Positions 1 through 6,668 of a stretch of 18,431 nt of DNA are shown here, piece by piece. The DNA is from Umezawaea sp039922235 (GTDB lineage Bacteria; Actinomycetota; Actinomycetes; Mycobacteriales; Pseudonocardiaceae), in contig JBDSAJ010000321.1 in the NCBI GenBank assembly GCA_039922235.1, positions 1 to 18,431 of the forward strand, written 5' to 3'. How positions within the stretch are numbered: position 1 is the first letter of the stretch; every line of letters begins with the position of its first letter. The notes beneath the pieces were generated by a model. It had not been told where the DNA came from, searched no databases, and worked only from the letters and a program-made list of their open reading frames with translations. The translations under genes and the position numbers were made by a program.

Positions 1-719
1 AACTCGCCAGCCGCGGGTACCTGGTGGTCACGATCGACCACACCTTCGACGGGCTGGTCGAGTTCCCCGGCGGTCGCCTGGTGCGACCGGTGCCCGACGG
101 CCCTACGACCGGTGAGGCGATGGCGGCCACCAGGGTCGCGGACGTCAGGTTCGTGCTCGACCAGCTCACCTTGCTCGACGCCGGGGGCAACCCGGACGTC
201 GAGCACCACGCGCTGCCCGCCGGCCTGGCAGGCGCCTTCGACCTCGGCAGGATCGGCTTGGTCGGCTACTCGGCGGGTGCGCCCACCGTCGCTTCCACCA
301 TGTTCGAGGACCCGCGCGTCGACGCGGGCCTGAGCCTCGACGGACCGGTCGCCGGCCCGGTCGTCACCGCAGGCCTGGACCGGCCCTACCTCCTGGTCGA
401 CGCCAAGGCCTCCCGGCGGACGCTGCCCGACCTGGAGGCGTTCTGGTCGAACCTGCGGGGGTGGAAGCGCGACATCGCCCTGCGGGGCGCGGCGCACTTG
501 ACCTACAGCGACTACGAGGTCCTCATCCCGCAGGCGGCGGCTCTGCTGGAGCTGACGGAGGAGCAGATCCAGGCCGAGATCGGCACCGTCGACCCGCGGC
601 GCGCCGTCGCCGTCCAACGGGCCTACCCGAAGGCGTTCTTCGACCTGCACCTGCGGCGCACCGGGCACCTGCTCGACGGGCCGTCACCTCGATTCCCCGA
701 GGTGGTGTTCATTCCCTAG
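1..719 (+). CDS. alpha/beta hydrolase, PAF-acetylhydrolase/lipase-like (5' end missing)
   Basis: The reading frame is already open at base 3, encoding LASRGYLVVTIDHTFD before any start codon, so the gene begins left of the window and only the C-terminal 238 or so codons are present. The GYSAG nucleophile elbow has its Ser codon at 270-272. An Asp in LVDAK (399-401) and a His in GAAHLT (495-497) are well placed to complete a Ser-Asp-His triad. The phrase GY.VV.IDHT.D followed by a G-x-S-x-G elbow is typical of the bacterial family related to platelet-activating factor acetylhydrolase, which hydrolyses short acyl esters and is often secreted in actinomycetes. The N-terminus, and so any signal peptide, cannot be seen. 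The substrate is unknown. A hairpin terminator follows 10 bases after the stop codon, so this is the last gene of its unit. Confidence 0.8.
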   Translation, partial: LASRGYLVVTIDHTFDGLVEFPGGRLVRPVPDGPTTGEAMAATRVADVRFVLDQLTLLDAGGNPDVEHHALPAGLAGAFDLGRIGLVGYSAGAPTVASTMFEDPRVDAGLSLDGPVAGPVVTAGLDRPYLLVDAKASRRTLPDLEAFWSNLRGWKRDIALRGAAHLTYSDYEVLIPQAAALLELTEEQIQAEIGTVDPRRAVAVQRAYPKAFFDLHLRRTGHLLDGPSPRFPEVVFIP

Positions 720-728
720 CCCGCCGTC

Positions 729-764
729 GGACCGCTGTGGTGGCCACCGCCACGACAGCGGTCC
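729..764 (+). terminator. hairpin terminator after the hydrolase
   Basis: A perfect 10-bp inverted repeat, GGACCGCTGT (729-738) and ACAGCGGTCC (755-764), encloses a 16-base loop that itself contains the palindrome GGTGGCCACC (739-748). It lies 10 bases after the hydrolase stop. No U-tract follows, which is usual for actinobacterial terminators. It separates the hydrolase from the next gene. Confidence 0.7.
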
Positions 765-779
765 TCAGGTCCCGCCGGC

Positions 780-785
780 TATAGT
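780..785 (+). promoter_or_regulatory. -10 hexamer of a probable leaderless promoter for the pentapeptide repeat gene
   Basis: TATAGT (5 of 6 to TATAAT) ends 6 bases before the GTG start at 792, and no Shine-Dalgarno sequence precedes that start. The expected transcription start therefore falls on or next to the initiation codon, the arrangement of a leaderless mRNA. No convincing -35 hexamer is visible 16-18 bases upstream. The same -10-to-start spacing recurs at 1842 and, within one base, at 14215. Confidence 0.55.
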
Positions 786-791
786 CCGTCC

Positions 792-1406
792 GTGGCCGAA
801 CGCAGAAGTGGTGCTCCGACACCGAAGACGACGACCACGGTCCTGGACCGCGACTGGACCACCACGGAGCTGGCGGGCGAGCAGTACGAGCGCACCGCGT
901 TCCGCGACGTCGACATGACGGAACTGGCGAACGTCGGCGCGACCTTCACCGGGTGCACGTTCAGCGGTGTCGAGTTCAACGTCTCCACCCACACCGAGTC
1001 CGCGTTCCTCAACTGCACCTTCACCCGCTGCACCTTCTTCAACGCCACCTTCACCGACTGCAAGCTGGTGGGAGGCCTGTTCGACGACTGCACCTTCGAC
1101 CTGCTCGACGTCACCGGCGGCGACTGGTCGTTCGTCGGCCTGCCAGGGGCCGACCTCCGCCGCGCCACCTTCACCAAGACCCGCCTGCACGACGCCGACT
1201 TCACCGGAGCCCGTTGCCAGGGCACGAAGTTCCTCGGCTGCGACCTCTCCGACTCCTGGTGGCACGGCGCGGATCTCTCCAACGCTGACCTGCGGGGCAG
1301 CGACCTCACCGGCCTCGACCCCACCGAGGTCCGCCTCGTGGGCGCCGTCATCGAACCCGAGCAGGCACTCGTCATCGCCGCCGCGCTCGGCCTGCGGTTC
1401 GGCTGA
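792..1406 (+). CDS. pentapeptide repeat protein
   Basis: A 204-aa protein built largely of five-residue repeats. From about residue 38 to 180 it shows quasi-repeats of the A(D/N/T)(L/F)xx type, such as GATFTGCTFSG, NCTFTRCTFF, GADLRRATF and NADLRGSDL. These are expected to form a right-handed quadrilateral beta-helix. The first half is unusual for its recurring CTF units. There is no signal peptide or membrane segment, so it is probably cytosolic. Some family members (Qnr, MfpA) protect DNA gyrase by mimicking DNA, but many have no known role, and nothing here proves gyrase protection. The GTG at 792 is preferred because TATAGT lies at leaderless distance. The stop codon lies in a perfect palindrome shared with the convergent gene. 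Confidence 0.85.
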   Translation: MAERRSGAPTPKTTTTVLDRDWTTTELAGEQYERTAFRDVDMTELANVGATFTGCTFSGVEFNVSTHTESAFLNCTFTRCTFFNATFTDCKLVGGLFDDCTFDLLDVTGGDWSFVGLPGADLRRATFTKTRLHDADFTGARCQGTKFLGCDLSDSWWHGADLSNADLRGSDLTGLDPTEVRLVGAVIEPEQALVIAAALGLRFG

Positions 1407-1418
1407 CCGGTCAGCCGA
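1399..1418. terminator. 20-bp perfect palindrome shared by two convergent stop codons
   Basis: TCGGCTGACCGGTCAGCCGA is perfectly self-complementary and holds both stop codons: TGA at 1404-1406 on the plus strand and TGA read from 1413-1411 on the minus strand. The two genes are only 4 bases apart and both end in Gly-stop. As RNA, either strand could fold an 8-bp stem with a 4-base CCGG loop. It is probably a compact bidirectional terminator. Confidence 0.6.
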
Positions 1419-1842
1419 CCTTCGCGCCGTACACGTGGTCGACCGCCATCGTGATCAGCACCCTGCGGTCGGACACCATCACCGACCGGTACTCCTCCCA
1501 GTCCGGGTGCTCCCCGGCGGCGGCGCGGTAGTAGTCGACCAGCGCTTCGACCTCCGGACCGCGCGGATCGGTACCGGGTCCGATGAGGGTCACCACGCCT
1601 TCAGCGGTCGCCCACGACCAGCCGTTCGGGCTGGTGACCTCCAGTGCGGCGCGCGGGTCCCGCCGCAGGTTCACCGCCTTGGCGAGCCCCTCCCTGGTCG
1701 AGATGAGGACGACTCCGGCCTCCTGGTCGTAGAACGGCTGGACGGGGGAGAGTTGGGGGCGGCCGTCCGCCTTGAGCGTGGCGAGCACGCCGAGGCGGCT
1801 CTGCGCGAGCAGCGCACGGGGGTCGAACGGGGTGTCGGTCAT
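1411..1842 (-). CDS. PPOX-class (F420-dependent type) oxidoreductase
   Basis: A 143-aa single-domain split-barrel protein of the pyridoxamine 5'-phosphate oxidase-like superfamily. Recognisable features are the N-terminal strand pair LGVLATLKADGRPQLSPVQP, then VLISTREGLAKAVNLRRDPRAAL, a typical cofactor-binding stretch, and a C-terminal VMVSDRRVLITMAVDHVYG. Actinobacterial members of this size bind FMN, F420 or heme-related ligands and reduce small molecules. The exact cofactor cannot be read from sequence. An upstream in-frame GTG (1863) exists, but ATG at 1842 is chosen because it starts the conserved TDTPFDPRALLAQSRLG segment and sits exactly 6 bases after a -10 element. The gene is divergent from a MerR regulator and is probably its target. 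Confidence 0.85.
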   Translation of the reverse strand: MTDTPFDPRALLAQSRLGVLATLKADGRPQLSPVQPFYDQEAGVVLISTREGLAKAVNLRRDPRAALEVTSPNGWSWATAEGVVTLIGPGTDPRGPEVEALVDYYRAAAGEHPDWEEYRSVMVSDRRVLITMAVDHVYGAKVG

Positions 1843-1848
1843 GGCAGG

Positions 1849-1880
1849 ATCATGAAGGTTCACATCGATATGAAGGTCAA
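1849..1880 (-). promoter_or_regulatory. MerR-type long-spacer promoter with internal dyad, driving the PPOX gene
   Basis: Read on the minus strand, TTGACC (1880-1875) is the -35 and CATGAT (1854-1849) the -10, separated by 20 bases instead of the usual 17. The spacer contains the dyad TTCATATCGATGTGAA (1874-1859), symmetric at 14 of 16 positions around ATCGAT. MerR-family activators are known to bind such a dyad within a 19-20 bp spacer and twist the DNA to align the promoter elements. The divergent neighbour is a MerR gene. Six bases separate the -10 from the PPOX ATG, so the transcript would be leaderless. Confidence 0.65.
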
Positions 1881-1892
1881 GGGGGAGTGGAC

Positions 1893-2270
1893 GTGCTGAT
1901 CGGGGAGTTGAGCCGCCGGACGGGTGTCCACGCGCACCTGCTGCGCTACTACGAGGCGCAGGGCCTGCTGGAGCCCGCCAGGGGCTCCAGCGGCTACCGC
2001 GAGTACGCCGAGGACGCGGTGCTCACCGTGACGCAGATCAGGAAGCTGCTCGAAGCAGGACTGTCGACCGAGGAGATCGGCGCCGTCCTGCCGTGCGCGA
2101 CCGGCGCCGCCCCCGTGCTGGAACCCTGCTCCGAGGTCCTGGACACGCTGAAAGCCCGCCTGCGCGGGTTGGACGAGCGCATCGACACGCTCGTCCACTC
2201 CCGGCGGGCCCTCCACGGTTACATCGAGGCCACCGAGAACCGAACCCGTCCGCGGTCGGCGGCCGGGTAG
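1893..2270 (+). CDS. MerR-family transcriptional regulator
   Basis: A 125-aa regulator. The N-terminal winged helix begins LIGELSRRTGV and runs through LLRYYEAQGLL and YREYAEDAV. A coiled-coil dimer helix (KARLRGLDERIDTLVHSRRALHGYI) closes the protein. The ligand region has two Cys, LPCATGAAPVLEPCSEVL, spaced 14 residues apart, and such pairs can sense redox state or metal. GTG 1893 is chosen over GTG 1887 because the GGGGGAG ribosome site (1881-1887) is correctly spaced only for 1893. It is divergent from the PPOX gene across a MerR-style promoter, so it probably activates that gene and may control itself. Its stop codon directly abuts the stop codon of the convergent lacI-type gene, with no intergenic base. 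Confidence 0.85.
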   Translation: MLIGELSRRTGVHAHLLRYYEAQGLLEPARGSSGYREYAEDAVLTVTQIRKLLEAGLSTEEIGAVLPCATGAAPVLEPCSEVLDTLKARLRGLDERIDTLVHSRRALHGYIEATENRTRPRSAAG

Positions 2271-3311
2271 TCAGGGAGCCGGTGGGCCCGTGCTCGCGCG
2301 GACGATCAGTTCCGTGGGAACTCTGACCGATGCCGCCGCCCGGACGTCGGTGGCGATCTCGGCCAGCAGGGCGGCGACGGCTTGGCGGCCGACTTCCTCG
2401 AACGACTGGCGGACCGTGGTGAGCGGGGGCCAGAAGTGGGCTGCCTCCTCCATGTCGTCGAACCCGACGACGCTGACCTCGCCGGGCACGGCCCTGCCCC
2501 GCTCGTGCAGGGCTCGCAGCAGGCCGAGGGCCATCTGGTCGTTGGCGGTGAAGACGGCGGTGACGGCAGGGTCGGCGGCCAGTTGCACGCCGTGTTCGTA
2601 GCCCGACCGCGACGACCAGTCGCCGGTGAGCACGGGTGGCACGTCGCGGCCCGCCCGTTCCAGCGTGGCCCGCCAGGAGTTCTGGCGTCGTCCGGCGGCG
2701 TAGGACTGGGGCGGGCCCGCGATGTGCCAGACGGTGCGGTGGCCGAGGTCCAGCAGGTGCTGGGTGGCGGACGCGGCTCCCTGTGCCTGGTCGGTGTCGA
2801 CCACGGGGTAGTCGTAGTGCGCGCTGGAGTCGATGACGACGACGGGAAGTCCTTGGGGCAGCTCGATTTCGCTCTCGTCGAGCTGGTGCTGCTCGATGAG
2901 GATGACGACACCGTCGACGGCCTGCTCGTCGAGCCTGCCGAAGGCGCCGGTGACCTCGCCCTGGGTCGGCCGGGTCACCTGCATGAGGACGATCGAGAAA
3001 TCCTTGGCGGCCACCGCTATGGCGTCGAGGGTGCGGCTGTTGCCGAAGGTCGGCACGGCGGAGATGATCACGCCGATGCTGCGGAACTGGCCGTTGCGCA
3101 GTGCGCGCGCGGCGCTGTTGGGCCGGTAGCCCACCCGGCGCATCGCGGCCGTCACCCGTTCCCGCGTGGCCTCGTCGACGTTCGCCCGGCCGTTGGCGAC
3201 CCTGGACACCGTCTGGCCCGACACCCCCGCCTCCCGAGCCACGTCGGCCATCGACGGCCCCCGCGTGCCTCGGCGGCCGGACGTGTCGACCGCGGGATTC
3301 TGCCGTGCCAC
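2271..3311 (-). CDS. LacI-family repressor of the arabinogalactan operon
   Basis: A 346-aa LacI/GalR protein of normal family length. Residues 21-42 (MADVAREAGVSGQTVSRVAN) form the DNA-binding HTH, and the hinge helix follows at about 66-74 (PNSAARALR). The rest is a periplasmic-binding-protein-like effector domain, with TANDQMALG and VVGFDDMEEA as typical late motifs. GTG 3311 is chosen because AGGAGA lies 5 bases upstream (complement of 3317-3322). The gene is transcribed away from the sugar-uptake operon, and two LacI-type palindromes lie in the shared 118-bp gap. It is therefore inferred to repress that operon, and possibly itself, until an arabinogalactan-derived sugar binds. The effector is unknown. 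Confidence 0.92.
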   Translation of the reverse strand: MARQNPAVDTSGRRGTRGPSMADVAREAGVSGQTVSRVANGRANVDEATRERVTAAMRRVGYRPNSAARALRNGQFRSIGVIISAVPTFGNSRTLDAIAVAAKDFSIVLMQVTRPTQGEVTGAFGRLDEQAVDGVVILIEQHQLDESEIELPQGLPVVVIDSSAHYDYPVVDTDQAQGAASATQHLLDLGHRTVWHIAGPPQSYAAGRRQNSWRATLERAGRDVPPVLTGDWSSRSGYEHGVQLAADPAVTAVFTANDQMALGLLRALHERGRAVPGEVSVVGFDDMEEAAHFWPPLTTVRQSFEEVGRQAVAALLAEIATDVRAAASVRVPTELIVRASTGPPAP

Positions 3312-3332
3312 GAATTTCTCCTCGGGTCGTTC

Positions 3333-3361
3333 TGGACATGTTTACGTTAACAAGCTACCGT
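3333..3361 (+). promoter_or_regulatory. promoter of the arabinogalactan operon
   Basis: TGGACA (3333-3338, 5 of 6 to TTGACA) and TACCGT (3356-3361) are separated by exactly 17 bases. The spacer is almost filled by operator O1. The predicted start, near 3368, falls just before operator O2. Bound repressor would therefore cover both the promoter core and the initiation region. Confidence 0.6.
3339..3352. promoter_or_regulatory. LacI-type operator O1
   Basis: TGTTTACGTTAACA is symmetric at 12 of 14 positions around a central CG, the signature of LacI-family operators. It lies in the -35/-10 spacer of the sugar operon and 28 bases upstream of the lacI-type start codon, so it could serve both genes. 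Confidence 0.75.
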
Positions 3362-3370
3362 CCGCACGAT

Positions 3371-3388
3371 CATGTTGACGTAAACATG
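3371..3388. promoter_or_regulatory. LacI-type operator O2
   Basis: CATGTTGACGTAAACATG is symmetric at 16 of 18 positions around a central CG and closely matches O1 (TGTTkACGTwAACA core). The centres of the two sites are 34 bp apart, about three helical turns, so two dimers would sit on the same face of the DNA. O2 lies just downstream of the predicted transcription start. Confidence 0.75.
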
Positions 3389-3429
3389 CTGGTCGGCTCG
3401 CCGATCCGAAATCTGGAACCGGAGGGACG

Positions 3430-4362
3430 ATGACGTCCACAGCGGCCCCGCCTACCCTGGCGCCGCCCCCTCGTCAGGCCGGTAGGCGCCGGACGTCCGG
3501 GCGCCAGTGGCGCGGCTGGATCTTCGTCGCCCCGTTCCTGCTGGTGTTCGCGCTGACCTTCCTCGCACCGATCGGGTACGCCATCGGGCTCAGCCTGTTC
3601 CGCGAGCAGGCCTTCTTCGGCGGCACCGCGTTCGTCGGCATCGACAACTACACGCAGGCGCTGACCGACTCGAAGTTCTGGGACTCGTTCGTGCGGGTGC
3701 TGCTGTTCCTGGTGGTCCAGGTGCCGATCATGCTGGTGCTGGCGCTGGTCGCCGCGCTGGCCATCGACAGCGCACGGTTGCACGCCGCCGGGTTCTTCCG
3801 CGTGGTGATCTTTCTGCCCTACGCCGTGCCCGGTGTCGTCGCGACGCTGATGTGGGGCTTCATCTACGGCGACCACTTCGGACTGGCCGCCGACCTGAAC
3901 CACCTGCTGGGCCAGGACATCGTGAAACCGCTGTCCGGCAACTGGATGCTCGCCTCGATCGGCAACATCGTCACCTGGGAGTTCGTCGGCTACAACATGC
4001 TGGTCTTCTACTCGGCGCTCAAGGTGATCCCCACCGAGCAGTTCGAGGCGGCGGCCATCGACGGCGCGGGCCCGTTGCGCACGGTGCTGAGCATCAAGCT
4101 CCCCGCGCTGCGCGGAGCGGTGGTGATCGCCACGATCTTTTCGATCATCGGCAGCTTCCAGCTGTTCAACGAGCCCAACATCCTCCGCAACCTGGTGCCC
4201 AACGTGATCGACACCTACTACACGCCGAACATGTACGCCTACAACCTCTCCTTCAGCGGCCAGCAGTACAACTACTCCGCCACCATCGCGATCGTGATGG
4301 GTGTGATCACCGCGGTCATCGCGTACGTCGTGCAGCTGCGCGGCTCACGGACGGGGATGTGA
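3430..4362 (+). CDS. sugar ABC transporter permease (MalF/AraP type)
   Basis: A 310-aa inner-membrane protein. It has a Pro/Arg-rich cytoplasmic N-terminus (1-29) and about six membrane segments, at roughly 30-55, 86-112, 121-147, 172-197, 228-245 and 281-303. The cytoplasmic EAA loop, which docks on the ATPase, is EAAAIDGAG at 206-214. It is one half of the channel that imports oligosaccharides of the CUT1 class. ATG 3430 is preceded by GGAGGG at 3420-3425. Its TGA overlaps the GTG of the second permease (4359-4362), so the two are translationally coupled. It is the first gene of the operon behind the LacI-controlled promoter. The substrate is inferred from the downstream glycosidases to be an arabinogalactan oligosaccharide. 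Confidence 0.9.
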   Translation: MTSTAAPPTLAPPPRQAGRRRTSGRQWRGWIFVAPFLLVFALTFLAPIGYAIGLSLFREQAFFGGTAFVGIDNYTQALTDSKFWDSFVRVLLFLVVQVPIMLVLALVAALAIDSARLHAAGFFRVVIFLPYAVPGVVATLMWGFIYGDHFGLAADLNHLLGQDIVKPLSGNWMLASIGNIVTWEFVGYNMLVFYSALKVIPTEQFEAAAIDGAGPLRTVLSIKLPALRGAVVIATIFSIIGSFQLFNEPNILRNLVPNVIDTYYTPNMYAYNLSFSGQQYNYSATIAIVMGVITAVIAYVVQLRGSRTGM

Positions 4363-5234
4363 CCACCGTGCAGAACTCGCTCTCAGTGCTGCGGCCCCGC
4401 AAGTCGCGCACCCTCACCGTGGTGATGGGGCTGTTCCTGATCTACTCGCTGCTGCCCCTGCTGTGGCTGCTGATCAACGTGACCAAGACCCAGCCCGCCC
4501 TGCTCTCCACGCCAGGGCTGGAGTTCGGCGGCCCGTTCGCCCTGTTCGACAACATCGGCCAGACGCTCACCTACGACAACGGCATCTTCCTGCGCTGGCT
4601 GGGCAACACCCTGCTCTACGTCGTGGTCGGCGCCGGTGGCGCCACGATCCTGGCCACCGCGGCGGGCTACGGGCTGGCGAAGTTCGACTTCCCCGGTCGC
4701 CGGGCGGTGTTCGCCGTCATCCTGGGCGCCATCGCGATCCCCGGAACGGCGCTGGCCGTGCCGACGTTCCTGCTGTTCAGCAACCTCGGGCTGACCAACA
4801 CGCCGTTCGCGATCATCATCCCGTCGCTGATCAGCCCGTTCGGCCTCTACCTGATCTGGGTGTACGCCGCCGACGCGATCCCCGACGAGCTGATGGAAGC
4901 GGCCCGCATCGACGGTGCGGGCGAGATCCGGATCTTCTTCACGGTGACGCTGCGCCTGCTGGCCCCCGGCATCGTCACGGTCGCACTGTTCGCCGTCGTG
5001 TCCACCTGGAACAACTACTTCCTCCCGCTGATCATGCTCAGCGAGCCGAAGTGGTACCCGCTGACCGTCGGACTCAACCAGTGGAGCGCGCAGGCCAGCG
5101 GGGTCGCCGCCCGACCGATCTACAACCTGGTGATCACCGGATCACTGCTCACCATCGTGCCGCTCATCGTCGCCTTCCTCCTCCTGCAGCGGTTCTGGCA
5201 GTCGGGGCTGAGCGCGGGAAGCGTCAAGCAGTAA
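4359..5234 (+). CDS. sugar ABC transporter permease (MalG/AraQ type)
   Basis: A 291-aa membrane protein with six predicted segments, the first at about 19-40 (LTVVMGLFLIYSLLPLLWLL). The EAA loop is EAARIDGAG at 180-188. It pairs with the preceding permease to form a CUT1-type sugar channel. GTG 4359 is chosen because it overlaps the upstream TGA in a GTGA junction and places a normal short N-terminus before the first membrane segment. A second in-frame GTG at 4368 cannot be excluded. The frame is open far upstream, but only because it is antiparallel noise within the first permease. The next gene begins 33 bases later. Confidence 0.9.
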   Translation: MTTVQNSLSVLRPRKSRTLTVVMGLFLIYSLLPLLWLLINVTKTQPALLSTPGLEFGGPFALFDNIGQTLTYDNGIFLRWLGNTLLYVVVGAGGATILATAAGYGLAKFDFPGRRAVFAVILGAIAIPGTALAVPTFLLFSNLGLTNTPFAIIIPSLISPFGLYLIWVYAADAIPDELMEAARIDGAGEIRIFFTVTLRLLAPGIVTVALFAVVSTWNNYFLPLIMLSEPKWYPLTVGLNQWSAQASGVAARPIYNLVITGSLLTIVPLIVAFLLLQRFWQSGLSAGSVKQ

Positions 5235-5267
5235 CCACCCGCACACCGTCCTGAAGGGACACACCCG

Positions 5268-6605
5268 ATGTTGTTCAACCGCCGTCACAGGAAGGCCGCC
5301 GCTGCGGTGGTGGCGCTGGTCGCCGTCGTCGCCACCGGCTGCTCGTCCGCCACCAACAGCGGTCCAGCCGCGTCCGGCAGCCAGGAGTCCATCGACGCCG
5401 CGCTGGCCGCTGGCGGGACGCTCACCTACTGGAGCTGGACCCCCTCGGCCAAGGACCAGGTCGCCGCCTTCGAGAAGGAATTCCCGAAGGTCAAGGTGAA
5501 CTACGTCAACGCAGGCACCGGCAACGACCACTACACCAAGCTGCAGAACGCGATCAAGGCCGGTTCCGGTGCGCCGGACGTGGCCCAGATCGAGTACCAG
5601 GCGCTCCCGCAGTTCGCGCTGACCGACTCCCTGGTCAACCTCGACCAGTTCGGCTTCGGCGGGTTCGAGAAGGACTACACCCCCTCGACCTGGTCCAGCG
5701 TCAAGGTGAACAACGGTATCTACGGCCTCCCGCAGGACTCGGGCCCCATGGCGCTGTTCTACAACAAGGAGGTCTTCGCGGCCAACGGCATCGCCGTGCC
5801 GAAGACCTGGGACGAGTACGTCGCCGCCGCGAAGACGCTGCACACGGCCGACCCCACCAAGTACATCACCTCCGACACCGGTGACGCCGGGTTCACCACC
5901 AGCATGATCTGGCAGGCGGGTGGGCGCCCGTTCACCACCGACGGCCGGTCGGTCAAGGTCAACCTGGCCGACGAGGGCACCAAGAAGTGGACGGCCACCT
6001 GGAACCAGCTGGTCGAGGGCAAGCTGATGTCCGGCATCAAGGGCTGGTCCGACGACTGGTACCGGGCGCTCGGTGACGGCACGATCGCCTCGCTGGTCGC
6101 GGGCGCCTGGATGCCCGGTGTGCTCACGTCCTCGGTTCCCGGCGGCTCCGGCAAGTGGGCCGTGGCACCGGTTCCGACCTACGACGGCAAGCCGATCACC
6201 GCGGAGAACGGCGGTGGCGCGCAGTCGGTGCTCAAGCAGAGCGCCAACCCGGCACTGGCCGCGGGCTTCGTGCGCTGGCTCAACCACGGCAACGGCATCA
6301 AGCCGTTCCTGGCCAGCGGCGGCTTCCCCTCCACCACCGCCGACCTGAACTCGCCCGCGTTCACCGACCTGGCCCCGGCCTACTTCGGCGGGCAGAAGAT
6401 CAACCAGGTGCTCACCGAGGCGGCGGGCACGGTGGCCAAGGGCTGGACCTACCTGCCCTACCAGCTCTACGCCAACACCGTCTACGGCGACACCGTCGGC
6501 AAGTCCTACCTCAACGCCACCGACCTCGGCGCAGGCCTGGGTGACTGGCAGAAGTCCCTGATCGACTACGGCAACCAGCAGGGCTTCACCGTCAGCGCTG
6601 GATGA
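5268..6605 (+). CDS. sugar-binding lipoprotein of the ABC transporter
   Basis: A 445-aa extracytoplasmic solute-binding protein of the CUT1 (MalE-like) class. The N-terminus is basic (NRRHRK), followed by a hydrophobic segment and a lipobox VATGC with the lipidated Cys at residue 25. A Ser/Gly/Ala linker follows, and then the binding fold with TLTYWSWTPSAKDQVAAFEKEFP and SGAPDVAQIEYQALPQ. It would capture oligosaccharides at the cell surface and deliver them to the two permeases. AAGGGA at 5254-5259 is well spaced for ATG 5268. A strong hairpin follows the stop codon, suggesting that this gene is expressed above its downstream neighbours. The ligand is inferred from context, probably beta-1,6-galactobiose-like or arabinosylated units. 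Confidence 0.92.
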   Translation: MLFNRRHRKAAAAVVALVAVVATGCSSATNSGPAASGSQESIDAALAAGGTLTYWSWTPSAKDQVAAFEKEFPKVKVNYVNAGTGNDHYTKLQNAIKAGSGAPDVAQIEYQALPQFALTDSLVNLDQFGFGGFEKDYTPSTWSSVKVNNGIYGLPQDSGPMALFYNKEVFAANGIAVPKTWDEYVAAAKTLHTADPTKYITSDTGDAGFTTSMIWQAGGRPFTTDGRSVKVNLADEGTKKWTATWNQLVEGKLMSGIKGWSDDWYRALGDGTIASLVAGAWMPGVLTSSVPGGSGKWAVAPVPTYDGKPITAENGGGAQSVLKQSANPALAAGFVRWLNHGNGIKPFLASGGFPSTTADLNSPAFTDLAPAYFGGQKINQVLTEAAGTVAKGWTYLPYQLYANTVYGDTVGKSYLNATDLGAGLGDWQKSLIDYGNQQGFTVSAG

Positions 6606-6611
6606 TCGTGA

Positions 6612-6643
6612 CTCGGCGGGCGTCCACCAGGACGCCCGCCGAG
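6612..6643 (+). terminator. strong intra-operon hairpin after the binding-protein gene
   Basis: A perfect 14-bp stem, CTCGGCGGGCGTCC (6612-6625) with GGACGCCCGCCGAG (6630-6643), carries an ACCA loop. It starts 6 bases after the stop codon of the binding protein and ends before the ribosome site of the GH51 gene. There is no U-tract. Such hairpins downstream of binding-protein genes often protect the upstream mRNA or cause partial termination, giving more binding protein than downstream product. Confidence 0.7.
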
Positions 6644-6668
6644 CCTGCTGGAAGGGAAGTCGCGACGC

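Noticed and set aside
2038..3339. A 433-codon minus-strand frame overlapping the LacI-type gene
   Set aside because: Arg/Pro/Gly-rich translation in a shifted frame; the LacI frame contains the HTH and effector domains.
3507..4358. An N-terminal extension of the second permease reaching back into the first permease
   Set aside because: The extension is Arg-rich, lacks membrane segments and is out of frame with a well-supported permease; the GTGA overlap gives a normal start at 4359.
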